A DNA stretch of 64,000 bases from DAOPXV01 sp964551445 (lineage in GTDB: Bacteria; Muiribacteriota; UBA9980). Below are positions 1 through 7,886 of this stretch, in pieces. Position 1 is the stretch's first letter. Every line of letters starts with the position of its first letter. The notes under the pieces are model-generated. The model was not told where the DNA came from and ran no database searches. It saw only the letters and a list, made by a program, of their open reading frames with translations. The position numbers and the translations under genes were made by a program. The stretch is taken from assembly GCA_964551445.1 (NCBI GenBank), contig CAZKCG010000002.1:186001-250000 (forward strand), given 5' to 3'.

Positions 1-1
1 T

Positions 2-337
2 AACGGAGGAATTCCAATATTTTCACGGCACACATTTTGTGAATCTTGGTTAGAACACGTTCAAAAATTATTTTTTAAAACATTTGCTTATTCATATCCA
101 TTAAATTATGAAAAAGAATACATCGAAAATTTATTAACGCCGGAAGGCAACATGCATTTTTTAGATATATTTAAAAAAGCCCAAAATCACGTTTTAGATA
201 CTTGGAAATACATATCAGACGGTATTTATGGTGATAATAATGATTATAAAAGTAAAATATTAAATTGGGACATGGGAACAGGACGAAATCAACAAACTAA
301 AAAATTTGAATTTTGGGAAGGTGAATTTAAGTGTTAA
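2..337 (+). CDS. Unknown protein, C-terminal part (runs off left edge)
   Basis: The frame is open from the first bases of the window to the stop at 335-337, so this is the last 111 residues of a gene that begins outside. An internal ATG at 152 lacks a convincing ribosome site, so I do not use it as the start. The sequence is rich in Lys, Asn, Phe and Tyr, matches the AT-rich composition of the next 4 kb, and shows no motif I recognise. Its last codons overlap the next gene's GTG by 7 bases, which suggests translational coupling. Function unknown. Confidence 0.6.
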   Translation, partial: NGGIPIFSRHTFCESWLEHVQKLFFKTFAYSYPLNYEKEYIENLLTPEGNMHFLDIFKKAQNHVLDTWKYISDGIYGDNNDYKSKILNWDMGTGRNQQTKKFEFWEGEFKC

Positions 338-771
338 AAAATAAAATAAAATACATTCTTTTAGTTTTTTTAATAATATTATTGATAACACTCTCAATAT
401 TAGGAATAAATTGTTATTATAACGAAAGAGAAACTATCGATTCGTTAAAAGATACTATGCCTCCTAAGATAACTCATTTAACGAAATCTATTTTAGGTAC
501 TATCAGATATGAAATAAAAAATCATAGTATTTCGGATGCTGAACTTATTAACATATCAACAAAGCAAGATCCTGAATTAATTAAACCATTTCAGAAATTT
601 GAAATAAAATTAAAGAGAAATCAAAGAAACGTAATATTGATGGTAGGACCACCCAAAGGTGAAAATTGCTGGTTTCAAGATTATAGTTGGTCAGATGATT
701 TAGACTTTAACTATTTAAGAGAGGGTCAAAAAATACCATTTGAAATCACTGCTGAAGTACCATTAAACTAA
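331..771 (+). CDS. Small membrane-anchored protein of unknown function
   Basis: This 146-residue protein starts at GTG 331 behind a GGAAG ribosome site at 316-320. Residues about 7-28 form one strong hydrophobic helix with a Cys near its end (LGINCYY), followed by a soluble region of about 115 residues. It could be a single-pass membrane protein or a lipoprotein-like anchor; the lipobox is poor. It overlaps the unknown gene before it and probably forms a two-gene unit with it, perhaps an effector with a membrane partner, but that is only inferred from the overlap. No family recognised. Confidence 0.6.
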   Translation: MLKNKIKYILLVFLIILLITLSILGINCYYNERETIDSLKDTMPPKITHLTKSILGTIRYEIKNHSISDAELINISTKQDPELIKPFQKFEIKLKRNQRNVILMVGPPKGENCWFQDYSWSDDLDFNYLREGQKIPFEITAEVPLN

Positions 772-862
772 TTATTAGTAATTATTTAATGTCACAGCAG
801 AAGATGCCGGTATTCCATGGCAACCGATATGTTAAAAGTGTAAAAATATAGAGATTCTTGCT

Positions 863-900
863 CCAACGGCCCGCTCACTGGGCGTTCGCACTGCCGTTGG
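863..900. repeat. GC-rich inverted repeat between AT-rich genes
   Basis: CCAACGGC at 863-870 is exactly complementary to GCCGTTGG at 893-900, with a further GCCC/GGGC pair inside. It lies in the 247-base gap 772-1018, which otherwise holds only AT-rich sequence and the GGAGG site (1008-1012) of the next gene. No T-run follows directly, so it is not a clean intrinsic terminator. It resembles an integron attC-type palindrome in layout (CCAAC ... GTTGG), but the box sequences do not fit the full consensus. Confidence 0.5.
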
Positions 901-1018
901 GAAAAAAGTTGAAGTTTTAGTAAACAAAATCGTTAATCAAAGCCCGAATTAATGTTAATAAAATCAAGTATTTTTTAACAAGAGCCGCGCCCTCTTCGTA
1001 TAACAATGGAGGCAAACA

Positions 1019-2212
1019 ATGTCTGATGGTGGATATTACGCAATTAAAGGGTTTGCTTTTCAATTTGACAAAACCATTCTAGAACTTTTTAATGAACCCG
1101 ATGAAAATACATCTATTAATATTGAACAAATTCAAGATATTAGCGGAGAAAATTTTGTGATGCAGGTTAAATATAAAGAACAGCAAGATTATTCTGATAA
1201 TAAAATAAAAGAACCAGTTATACAGCTTATAGAAGAATTTCAAAAAGATCAAACAAAAGAATATATACTTTATTGCCATTTTAGAGATATTAGTCCAAAA
1301 GTAGAGGTTATAGGACTTCCCAAATTAAATAATATTCTTTCTTTATCAACAGGAAAATCGAAGGAATCTGAAAAAATTAACAGAAGAATTAATGATTTGA
1401 TTCCTACGTTAAAAAATGATTTTATCACTAAGTTTAAACTAATATTTGCGCCAACTTGCGATGCCCAATTTGTTCAAGTTTTAACCAAATTAAAAGCATT
1501 ACATTTTATAGGAAAAAATGATGATTTAGCAATACTTTTTTATTCAAATATAGTTGATTATTTAAAAAGAATTATAGTTAATAATACAAATCCTACTGAG
1601 AGAAAATGCTCTAGAAAGCAATTATTGGATTATATAAAAAATGGGAAAAGACTTATTTTTGATGCTTCTTTTAAAGAATACAAAGGCGACCAAACTTATT
1701 TTAATTTTATAAAAACAAAATATATAAAAGCAAGGAAAAACCAGAAAAATCTAGTTATCTTAGGTAATACGGCTATTGATAGCTCTGTTTCTTTAAGTAA
1801 ACTTATAATTGATATTGTAGAAAGGCATTATAAAAATGCAACTTATGATTTAGAACCTCTTATTTTTATTTTACCAGACAGATTGATATTAGAAGTCAAA
1901 AATAATTTAATTGAACATGATATAAATATTAATGATGGATATGAATCAATTTTATTTAAAGAAAAATTATTTTTTCAAGACCCAATAAAAACAAAGAAAA
2001 AAATTGGTGCAAGACTTTCTGATAGTTTAGATAAAATTTCATTCAAATTTAGAATACTTTCTAGAACTAAGTTTGAACATATCACTAATCATATGCGTTA
2101 TCAAATGATATATTATTTTGATTCTGAACTAATAAAAGAATTAATCTCGAGCTCTTTTCTCAAAATTGATGATTTAAATACTAAACAAATACATGATATT
2201 TTTAATTTTTAA
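1019..2212 (+). CDS. Cap4/DUF4297-like nuclease-domain protein, probable defence effector
   Basis: The 397-residue product starts at ATG 1019 behind GGAGG. The first 60 residues carry the layout of the DUF4297/Cap4 dsDNA-endonuclease fold (PD-(D/E)xK superfamily): G11...Q15 in the opening helix, acidic residues E36 and D40, then Q49-V-K51 at the end of a strand. The remaining 330 residues are helical, Lys-rich and not recognised. It lies 14 bases before a HerA-like ATPase, and such pairs are known as HerA-DUF4297 anti-phage modules, in which ring ATPase and nuclease assemble into one complex that degrades DNA. Nuclease activity is inferred from motif and neighbour, not shown. Very low GC suggests recent acquisition. 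Confidence 0.68.
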   Translation: MSDGGYYAIKGFAFQFDKTILELFNEPDENTSINIEQIQDISGENFVMQVKYKEQQDYSDNKIKEPVIQLIEEFQKDQTKEYILYCHFRDISPKVEVIGLPKLNNILSLSTGKSKESEKINRRINDLIPTLKNDFITKFKLIFAPTCDAQFVQVLTKLKALHFIGKNDDLAILFYSNIVDYLKRIIVNNTNPTERKCSRKQLLDYIKNGKRLIFDASFKEYKGDQTYFNFIKTKYIKARKNQKNLVILGNTAIDSSVSLSKLIIDIVERHYKNATYDLEPLIFILPDRLILEVKNNLIEHDININDGYESILFKEKLFFQDPIKTKKKIGARLSDSLDKISFKFRILSRTKFEHITNHMRYQMIYYFDSELIKELISSSFLKIDDLNTKQIHDIFNF

Positions 2213-2226
2213 AGAGGTGTGATTAT

Positions 2227-3993
2227 ATGGATTCAGATAATTTCAAAATTATAGGAGTTACTAGAAACGTTGTAACTGTGGAAATACTCGACCCATCACA
2301 ATTTACAGGTCAATTCAATATCGGAAGTTATATTAAAATACCTTATATAAGTGAATCAAATAATTATATTATAGGAATAATCAAAAATTATAAAATCAAA
2401 AATTTAGATTCTTCTATGCCTAATGTAAGTACAGATTCTCCAAATTTTATTATAGAAGTCGAACTAATCGGTTCATATAAAAAAATCAATGAAAGATATA
2501 CATTTGAAAGAGGTGCTCACGGAATACCTTTGCCGCCGTGTAATGGGATAGAACTTTTAATTGATGCAGATTATAACAATATCTATTCATGTAAAATAAC
2601 AGATCCGGAAAAATTCATTTTTTCAAAACTTGTTCATACTGAACCGATAGAAGTTCCAGTAAATGGAAATAAATTTTTTAACAAACATTTTGCAATAGTT
2701 GGATCGACAGGTTCAGGTAAATCTCATACAGTTGCGAGTGTATTGCAGCAAGCTATTAAGGAAAAAAAAACTGGATTTGAAGGACTTAACAATTCTCATA
2801 TTGTAATTTTTGATATTCATGGAGAATATAACCAAGCATTTCCAAACGCAAACCATATTAACTCTAATAATATTAAAATTCCTTATTGGTTATTTGACAG
2901 TGATGAATTAAGCGATTTATTTATTGAAAGTAATGAGCTTAATTCACATAATCAAGTTTCGCAATTTCGCTATGCTGTGACAGAAAATAAGAAAAAAGAA
3001 GATTTAGCAAACCCACTAGAGCGTAGAATTGAGCCCGGAAGAATATATTTTGATTCTCCTTTGAAATTTAAAATAGATGAAGTAATCACTTATATAAAAA
3101 ATATGAACAAAGAAGTTATTGGAAAACTTGATGGGGAAGGCGTTCCCAAAAAAGCAGATGGAACATTAATTAGAAATAGATTAGATTACTATTATAACGA
3201 AGAGATATCTTTTTGTACTACTTCAACCGCGACGGTATCTCGAGCTTCAAACGGACCATTTAATGGTGATTTTGAAAGATTTATTCTTCGTTTAGAAACC
3301 ATTAGACATAATCCAAGATTAAAGTTTTTATTTGATGATGTGTACAATTTGGCACTGGAAGATGTTTTAAAGCAATTTATAGGGTATATTACACCAAAAT
3401 CAAATGTTACAATTATTGATTTGTCAGGAATTCCTTTTGAAGTATTGAGCATAACGGTGTCTCTCATTTCAAGATTACTTTTTGAATATGGCTATTATTA
3501 CAAAAAAATATTAACTGGGGAGGTAACTTGTGAAACTCCACTTTTACTTGTATATGAAGAAGCACACAAGTATGTTCCCAAGAATGATTTAGCAAAATAT
3601 AGAGCTTCCAAAAATGCTATTGAAAGAATTGCAAAGGAAGGACGAAAATATGGAGTTACATTAGGAATTGTTAGCCAACGTCCTTCTGAAATATCAGAAA
3701 CGATTTTTTCACAATGCAATAATTTTATTGCAATGAGATTAACAAATCCAGACGATCAAAATTATGTGAAACGTCTTCTTCCGGATAGCCTTGGTGATTT
3801 AACCGATTACCTTCCAACTCTTCAAGCAGGTGAAGCATTAATCATTGGCGAATCGATAATAATTCCATCATTAGTTAAAATAAATTTTCCGGAAAATGAG
3901 CCAAAATCAACAGATATAAACTATTTAGATATTTGGAAAAATCAATGGAAAGATGTTAACTTTGAAAACATCACTAATGAATGGAAAGGTTAA
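2227..3993 (+). CDS. herA: HerA/FtsK-type hexameric ATPase, partner of upstream nuclease
   Basis: This 588-residue protein starts at ATG 2227 with GAGGTG 8 bases upstream. Residues 1-110 look like a HAS-barrel, the assembly domain of HerA ATPases. Walker A is GSTGSGKS at 159-166 with K165, and Walker B is LLLVYEEAH at 439-447 with E444/E445. A later SQRPSEI stretch fits sensor I, with a conserved RxxxEGRKYG segment before it. Bacterial HerA proteins form hexamers that move DNA. Its neighbour is a Cap4/DUF4297-like nuclease only 14 bases upstream, so the two are almost certainly co-translated and act together, most likely against phage DNA. A SIR2 partner is absent. Length is normal for the family. 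Confidence 0.85.
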   Translation: MDSDNFKIIGVTRNVVTVEILDPSQFTGQFNIGSYIKIPYISESNNYIIGIIKNYKIKNLDSSMPNVSTDSPNFIIEVELIGSYKKINERYTFERGAHGIPLPPCNGIELLIDADYNNIYSCKITDPEKFIFSKLVHTEPIEVPVNGNKFFNKHFAIVGSTGSGKSHTVASVLQQAIKEKKTGFEGLNNSHIVIFDIHGEYNQAFPNANHINSNNIKIPYWLFDSDELSDLFIESNELNSHNQVSQFRYAVTENKKKEDLANPLERRIEPGRIYFDSPLKFKIDEVITYIKNMNKEVIGKLDGEGVPKKADGTLIRNRLDYYYNEEISFCTTSTATVSRASNGPFNGDFERFILRLETIRHNPRLKFLFDDVYNLALEDVLKQFIGYITPKSNVTIIDLSGIPFEVLSITVSLISRLLFEYGYYYKKILTGEVTCETPLLLVYEEAHKYVPKNDLAKYRASKNAIERIAKEGRKYGVTLGIVSQRPSEISETIFSQCNNFIAMRLTNPDDQNYVKRLLPDSLGDLTDYLPTLQAGEALIIGESIIIPSLVKINFPENEPKSTDINYLDIWKNQWKDVNFENITNEWKG

Positions 3994-4037
3994 TGATTTA
4001 CAGCTTTAATACTTTTTAAAATTAAGCCTACTAATAA

Positions 4038-4075
4038 CGCCCGCTGCGCCGGCTTGCAGCCGGCAACAACGGGCG
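4038..4075. repeat. Strong nested stem-loop after herA
   Basis: An outer CGCCCG/CGGGCG arm (4038-4043, 4070-4075) encloses a perfect GCCGGCT/AGCCGGC arm (4048-4054, 4058-4064) with a three-base loop. It begins 45 bases after the herA stop. It could stop or protect the defence transcript, but no T-run follows. Its GC content contrasts sharply with the AT-rich genes beside it, like the palindromes at 863-900 and 4136-4165. Confidence 0.55.
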
Positions 4076-4135
4076 AATAACATCTATGTTTTACAATAAA
4101 GGTTACGGCTATTATTATAAACATTATTGCCAGAA

Positions 4136-4165
4136 CGGCGCGCGTTCCTACAGAACGCAACGCCG
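4136..4165. repeat. Second GC-rich stem-loop at island boundary
   Basis: GCGTTC (4142-4147) pairs with GAACGC (4153-4158) around a five-base loop, and CGGCG/CGCCG (4136-4140, 4161-4165) extends the stem with small bulges. It sits between the stem-loop after herA and the IS21 remnant, in a stretch with no gene (3994-4338). A further short perfect hairpin, GCACCC/GGGTGC, lies at 4292-4306 and is preceded by GCCTAAC (4266-4272), which fits one half of an integron attC box; a matching GTTRRRY half is not clear. Confidence 0.45.
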
Positions 4166-4338
4166 GGCTGAATAAGCATTAATTTGTTTCCAAGCAGGTA
4201 TTTCAGAAAAATTTTTATTATCAATCAAGATTTTTGTATTCTAAACTTTTGGCCGCCGGACCAACGCCTAACAATGTCGTTCACGTTCGTCGCACCCCAT
4301 GGGTGCTCCTCAGGTTTCGCCGGCGTTCGCTCGGACCG

Positions 4339-4787
4339 TCTTGCTAATGCCCTTGGTCTTGAAGCTCTGAAACAGGGATTTAAAGTTCAAATGGTTTCCA
4401 CATCGACTTTGATAGATCGTCTTCACGCTTCACGTGCGGACGGCACGAACAAGAACGCATTGAAAACGTTTTGCGAAACGGACCTTCTGATAATAGATGA
4501 GCTTGGATTTAAAAAGATAAATCAAGGCTGTATTGACGAGTTCTTTGAGGTTATAAGCCAACATTATGAATACGGTTCAACCGTGATAACGACTAATCGA
4601 AGTTTCGAGGAATGGGGCCAGATTTTCGGCGATGCCGTTCTGGCCTCGACGATCATAGATCGGCCTGGTCCACCACGCATATATAGTTAAAATCAACGGC
4701 CAGAGTTACAGGATCAAGGACCACATTAAAACTGGAGACCTTGAACGCAAGTGGGGAAAACAGGTGGCCAAGGGTGGGAAAAAGTGA
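4339..4787 (+). pseudogene. istB: IS21-family IstB ATPase, 5'-truncated and frameshifted
   Basis: From about 4339 the frame reads as IstB, the transposition helper ATPase of IS21 elements, including LLIIDELGF (Walker B), a TVITTNRSFEEWG segment and an ATIIDR ending. Everything before, including the Walker A loop, is gone and replaced by unrelated sequence, so the ATG at 4184 does not mark a true start. Near 4663-4667 an extra base shifts the frame to an early stop at 4690. Reading on in the correct frame gives LVHHAYIVKINGQSYR and a normal IstB tail to TGA 4785-4787. No istA is present. It is a dead remnant that marks a past insertion at the edge of the AT-rich island. Confidence 0.85.
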
Positions 4788-4873
4788 TGACCCTTGACCG
4801 TGTTTATTGAATTTTCACTAACTCAAAATTATTAAAATTGACAATGAACAATATTAGAAAACATTAATTTACC

Positions 4874-4915
4874 TGGGGAATTTTGATGACCTTTTGGTGG
4901 GGAAATTATCTTGAC
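4874..4915. mobile_element. IS21-type right-end repeats
   Basis: Two near-identical direct repeats, TGGGGAATTTTGATGAC (4874-4890) and TGGGGAAATTATCTTGAC (4898-4915), lie about 90 bases after the istB remnant. Multiple short terminal repeats of this kind are typical transposase-binding sites at IS21 ends. The matching left end is not present in the window, in line with a 5'-truncated element. Confidence 0.6.
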
Positions 4916-4986
4916 TTTAACACAGGTATAATTATCAAGAAAAACTTTGATATATTTTCAAAAATCCATAAAATTCGAGGTGCTTT

Positions 4987-5862
4987 TTGGCGGATTGTTT
5001 TTTGCCTGAAATGAGTGATATAAAGAACATAAGCGATTTTATAGCTAAGATGAACATCGATGAAGAAAATCATATCGCTTATTGTGGCACTAATAGCAAA
5101 GAGATAGCAAAATATTTAACGGAGTGCATAACCGACATACCGTATTATAAATGCTTTTTAATCGCCAGAGAAAACAGTGAAATTGTTGGCATACTTGGCT
5201 TTGATCCCGATCTGAAAAAGAAAAAAGCCGAAATATGGGGACCTTTTATTAACGAGACAAACTGGAACATTTCAAATCACTTTTGGAACAAGATGATGCT
5301 TTTATTACCAAAAGAAATTGAAGAAATATGCATGTTTGTCAACGCAAAAAATCATAGATGCTTAAATCTGGTCGATAAGCTAAATTTTATAAAAAAAAGC
5401 GAAGAAACGATACTTGAAGTTAGCAGTGATATTGCCAACAAAATCTTTGATATAGATTTATTAGAATTAACAGATGGCTATCAAGATGAAATGAAATCGC
5501 TTCATGATAATACATTTCCTGGCACTTACTATAATGGTGAAGAGATAATTACGAGATTGAACGACAATAGAAAAGTATTTATTTGTAAAAATAACATTGA
5601 ACTGACCGGCTATATTTATGTTGAAGCGGAGCCGGAATTCGGCGAGAGCAGCATAGAATTTTTCACAGTCAAAGAGTCCCACAGGGGCAAAAGCCTTGGA
5701 GTAATGCTGTTGAATATGGCATTAAAATGGCTGTTTTCATTCAATCAGATTAAAAGCATTAAACTTTGCGTCAGCTCCGATAACAAAAAAGCCATAAAAT
5801 TATATGAAAAAGCCGGTTTTAAATTAAAACATCAATTGTATTATTTTTCCAGGGCTGTTTGA
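4987..5862 (+). CDS. Tandem GNAT-fold acetyltransferase
   Basis: I start the 291-residue product at TTG 4987 because GAGGT (4977-4981) is correctly spaced; an in-frame ATG at 5011 has no such site. The C-terminal half (about 160-291) is a GNAT domain with SIEFFTVKESHRGKSLGV as acetyl-CoA loop and SSDNKKAIKLYEKAGF as the usual ending. The N-terminal half (about 1-135) repeats the same fold in weaker form, so the protein is a GNAT pair with probably one active site. Substrate unknown. The gene is AT-richer than those downstream and directly abuts the IS21 remnant, so it may belong to the transferred segment. Confidence 0.75.
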   Translation: MADCFLPEMSDIKNISDFIAKMNIDEENHIAYCGTNSKEIAKYLTECITDIPYYKCFLIARENSEIVGILGFDPDLKKKKAEIWGPFINETNWNISNHFWNKMMLLLPKEIEEICMFVNAKNHRCLNLVDKLNFIKKSEETILEVSSDIANKIFDIDLLELTDGYQDEMKSLHDNTFPGTYYNGEEIITRLNDNRKVFICKNNIELTGYIYVEAEPEFGESSIEFFTVKESHRGKSLGVMLLNMALKWLFSFNQIKSIKLCVSSDNKKAIKLYEKAGFKLKHQLYYFSRAV

Positions 5863-5927
5863 AATTAATCCCCATATAAGCGATCGTCGGGCGGCGAATG
5901 GCGTGTGACACCGGGAGGGATAAATAT

Positions 5928-5975
5928 ATGAACAGTTCCATTAATCCGGTCGCGTATTTCGAAATTCCGGTGACG
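5928..5975 (+). pseudogene. Truncated copy of the start of the VOC gene at 6451
   Basis: Bases 5928-5975 repeat the first 16 codons of the gene at 6451 with few changes (MNSSINPVAYFEIPVT against MNRSINPVVYFEIPVT), including part of the leader before the ATG. Similarity stops abruptly at about 5975 and the frame then ends. This is a leftover of a duplication. The rest of the 5863-6390 gap holds AT-rich sequence without a gene, then one copy of the dispersed intergenic element. Confidence 0.8.
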
Positions 5976-6240
5976 GATCGACGGCCGCAAACAATAGAGT
6001 GTTTTTTATGTGAACTATATTTTTTGTCATATTGCCTTTATTCCATACTTAACTCGATTTAATAACCGAATAATTTATATTATTAAAAGATCATTATATC
6101 ATACTCGGAAGATAAATGCGAGTAATTTCGTTAGATAACACATTACTTAAATGTTCTGAAAAACATTAAAATCAACATTTGCCGCGGCCGGAGGAGAGCG
6201 GGCCGACGCCTGACATGGGAGCATTTGCATTTAAAGCCGG

Positions 6241-6310
6241 CAAGCCGACCGCTGCCGGAATGGCTTGGCCGGTCGATGCATTAATGTCTGGTTCCGGCGC
6301 AAAGCTTAAC
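6241..6310 (+). repeat. Dispersed intergenic element, copy R1
   Basis: ACCGCTG at 6248-6254 is followed by CCGGAA and a self-complementary CCGACC...GGTCG pairing; a weak CCGGCGCAAAGC box lies at about 6293-6304. It matches the family seen at 11014, 18815, 26330, 40336, 44644, 53154, 55187 and 58960, but with a shorter spacing and is one of the more diverged copies. It precedes a promoter-like pair at 6391-6419. Confidence 0.4.
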
Positions 6311-6390
6311 CAACGATCACGCAAGATCCTTATCTGGAAAGGTTAGTCATAATACGGAGCAGCCGTTAGTTGATCATCGCCTTTAAAACA

Positions 6391-6419
6391 TTGACTTATA
6401 AAAAAGACTGTGATAGGAT
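6391..6419 (+). promoter_or_regulatory. Sigma-70-type promoter for the VOC gene
   Basis: TTGACT (6391-6396) and TAGGAT (6414-6419) are 17 bases apart, 32 bases before the ATG at 6451. Confidence 0.45.
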
Positions 6420-6450
6420 TAGAAAAGAAATTTTGAAAGAGGATAAACAT

Positions 6451-6831
6451 ATGAACCGTTCCATTAATCCGGTCGTATATTTCGAAATTCCGGTGACGAA
6501 CATCGAGAGAGCGATGAAGTTCTATACCGCGGTATTCGGGTTTGAATTTGCAAAGACCAGCATAGACCACAATGAAATGGCGCTTTTTCCTTTTGACGGC
6601 AAGAATTCCGGGATCACCGGAGCGCTTGCGCGAGGAGAAATTTATATACCATCTAAATCCGGAGTATTGATCTATTTCAATACCGGAGACATCGAAAATA
6701 CGCTTTCAAAAGCTATGCAAAATGGCGGACAAACGCTTTACCCGAAGACCTCTATCGGGGAACTCGGCTTTGTCGCTGAATTCGAAGACAGCGAAGGAAA
6801 TCGGATAGCTCTGCATTCACTAAAGGGATAG
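6451..6831 (+). CDS. VOC (glyoxalase/bleomycin-resistance fold) family protein
   Basis: The 126-residue product starts at ATG 6451, with AAAGAGG just upstream; the longer frame back to 6370 would overlap the promoter. It shows the paired beta-alpha-beta-beta-beta pattern of the VOC superfamily: FEIPVTNIERAMKFYTAVFG at the start, a Gly-rich middle, then FEDSEGNRIALHS at the end. Members bind a metal through His and Glu and act on small molecules or bind drugs; E in the first strand (YFEIPV) and H in ALHS could be ligands. Substrate not predictable. A broken copy of its first 48 bases lies 520 bases upstream. Confidence 0.8.
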   Translation: MNRSINPVVYFEIPVTNIERAMKFYTAVFGFEFAKTSIDHNEMALFPFDGKNSGITGALARGEIYIPSKSGVLIYFNTGDIENTLSKAMQNGGQTLYPKTSIGELGFVAEFEDSEGNRIALHSLKG

Positions 6832-6954
6832 CGCCGAATAAACCGAAAAAAATAATGTCTGCGGCCCTTATAATGCAAATAGGGATCCACGGCGTCATTT
6901 AACTTTTGGATCTTACGAAAATATTCAAATTCGTTTATAAAAGGAGCTTTTATT

Positions 6955-7515
6955 ATGATGAAAAACGCTTTTATGATAAGTCTGTTGATAATTACGCTAT
7001 TATCTCCCGCGGCCGCATTTGGCGCAGACACTCTTCACCGGGAAGGCAAAAAAGAGATCGCCAATCATCCGGAAACCAAGAATTCTAATGGTAAAATTTA
7101 TGATCAAAATGCAAAAACGATGTATAGCGAGAACGACGCTATAGCTTTCGTGTACAGCTGGTTCGCCGGGTTCGATCATCAGGCGGACATAAAGTTTTTT
7201 ATAGATCATATCGACGCCGAAAAGGTCGATATGCATTTTCCTGATTTTCCGATCGCGAGTATCGCGGATTTCACTCGGTGGTACGCGGGCGTGATCGAGA
7301 ACATACAATGGAATTCTCATCACCTTACAAATATGAATGTTTCCGGCGATGAAAAAAACGGATTTTCAATAAGTTTTGACGTCAACTGGAAGGCGAAAAC
7401 ATATAAAGGCGAAAACTTCGATATGAACGTCCATCAGGATTGGAAAGTGATCGTGGACAAGAACGGAAAATTCATCGTCAGCAAACACAGGGTCAGTATG
7501 ATCGATAAAAAATAA
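6955..7515 (+). CDS. Secreted NTF2/SnoaL-like protein
   Basis: The 186-residue protein starts at ATG 6955 (AAAAGGAG upstream) with a signal peptide of about 23 residues ending AAAFGA. Residues 60-180 have the cone-shaped NTF2/SnoaL pattern: an opening helix with FVYSWFAGFD, DMHFPDFPIASIADF, a Trp-rich middle and a strand pair ending KFIVSKHRVSM. Such domains bind or convert small hydrophobic ligands; no catalytic residue can be assigned. It is a free-standing gene with leader 124 bases after the VOC gene and is probably periplasmic. Confidence 0.7.
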   Translation: MMKNAFMISLLIITLLSPAAAFGADTLHREGKKEIANHPETKNSNGKIYDQNAKTMYSENDAIAFVYSWFAGFDHQADIKFFIDHIDAEKVDMHFPDFPIASIADFTRWYAGVIENIQWNSHHLTNMNVSGDEKNGFSISFDVNWKAKTYKGENFDMNVHQDWKVIVDKNGKFIVSKHRVSMIDKK

Positions 7516-7564
7516 GGCGGCGCAAAATAGTTTGTGTAAATCCGTATTTTTTAAAGACCGCTTA

Positions 7565-7611
7565 ACCGCTGAATAAATACCGTTATCAGCTCAAAAGAGC
7601 TGTGACGAAAG
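7565..7611 (+). repeat. Dispersed intergenic element, short copy R0
   Basis: ACCGCTG at 7565-7571 and GCTGTGACGAAAG at 7599-7611 match the two ends of the recurrent element but are only 34 bases apart. A perfect CAGCTC/GAGCTG hairpin (7587-7602) lies between. It starts 50 bases after the preceding stop codon, like most other copies. Assignment to the family is tentative. Confidence 0.3.
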
Positions 7612-7660
7612 AATAATAGAATATAATATATTTCGAAATTATAATTTGCTTCTAATTACA

Positions 7661-7689
7661 TTGTAAAATTTGCGTTTTTGTGGTATCAT
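7661..7689 (+). promoter_or_regulatory. Sigma-70-type promoter for the FecR-like gene
   Basis: TTGTAA (7661-7666) and TATCAT (7684-7689), 17 bases apart, in an AT-rich stretch. It implies a leader of about 190 bases before the ATG at 7887. A near-identical TTGTAA-17-TATAAT pair occurs at 18702. Confidence 0.5.
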
Positions 7690-7704
7690 TATAATTATTG
7701 AAAA

Positions 7705-7780
7705 GCCCCGTTATAAACGGTCCCGGATCACGGGATGGAAAAAGGGGATACATATGCCATTCTTAATAAATTTCTTGTAA
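7705..7780 (+). promoter_or_regulatory. Structured leader with 8-codon upstream reading frame
   Basis: Just after the predicted transcription start, CCGTT/AACGG (7708-7712, 7716-7720) and TCCCG/CGGGA (7721-7725, 7731-7735) form two adjacent hairpins, while CCCC (7706-7709) can instead pair with GGGG (7744-7747). That GGGG is also the ribosome site of a tiny frame at 7754-7780 (MPFLINFL, stop). The rest of the leader to 7886 shows no further gene. This could be an attenuator-like control region; no known class recognised. Confidence 0.35.
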
Positions 7781-7886
7781 CTGTCATTTCATTTTCCCAA
7801 TATTAATTACAATTTCCGAAATATCGTCGCGGCGATCTCTTTGAGCTTGCCGGAACAATAATAAAATAGAAAAGGGTGATGTAAAA

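Noticed and set aside
863..4330. A proven chromosomal integron
   Set aside because: No integrase gene is visible, half-boxes do not form complete attC sites, and the herA unit is longer than usual cassettes.
4184..4690. An intact 168-residue gene beginning at ATG 4184
   Set aside because: The first 50 codons are unrelated filler before the istB homology, and the stop at 4690 results from a frameshift; it is a pseudogene.
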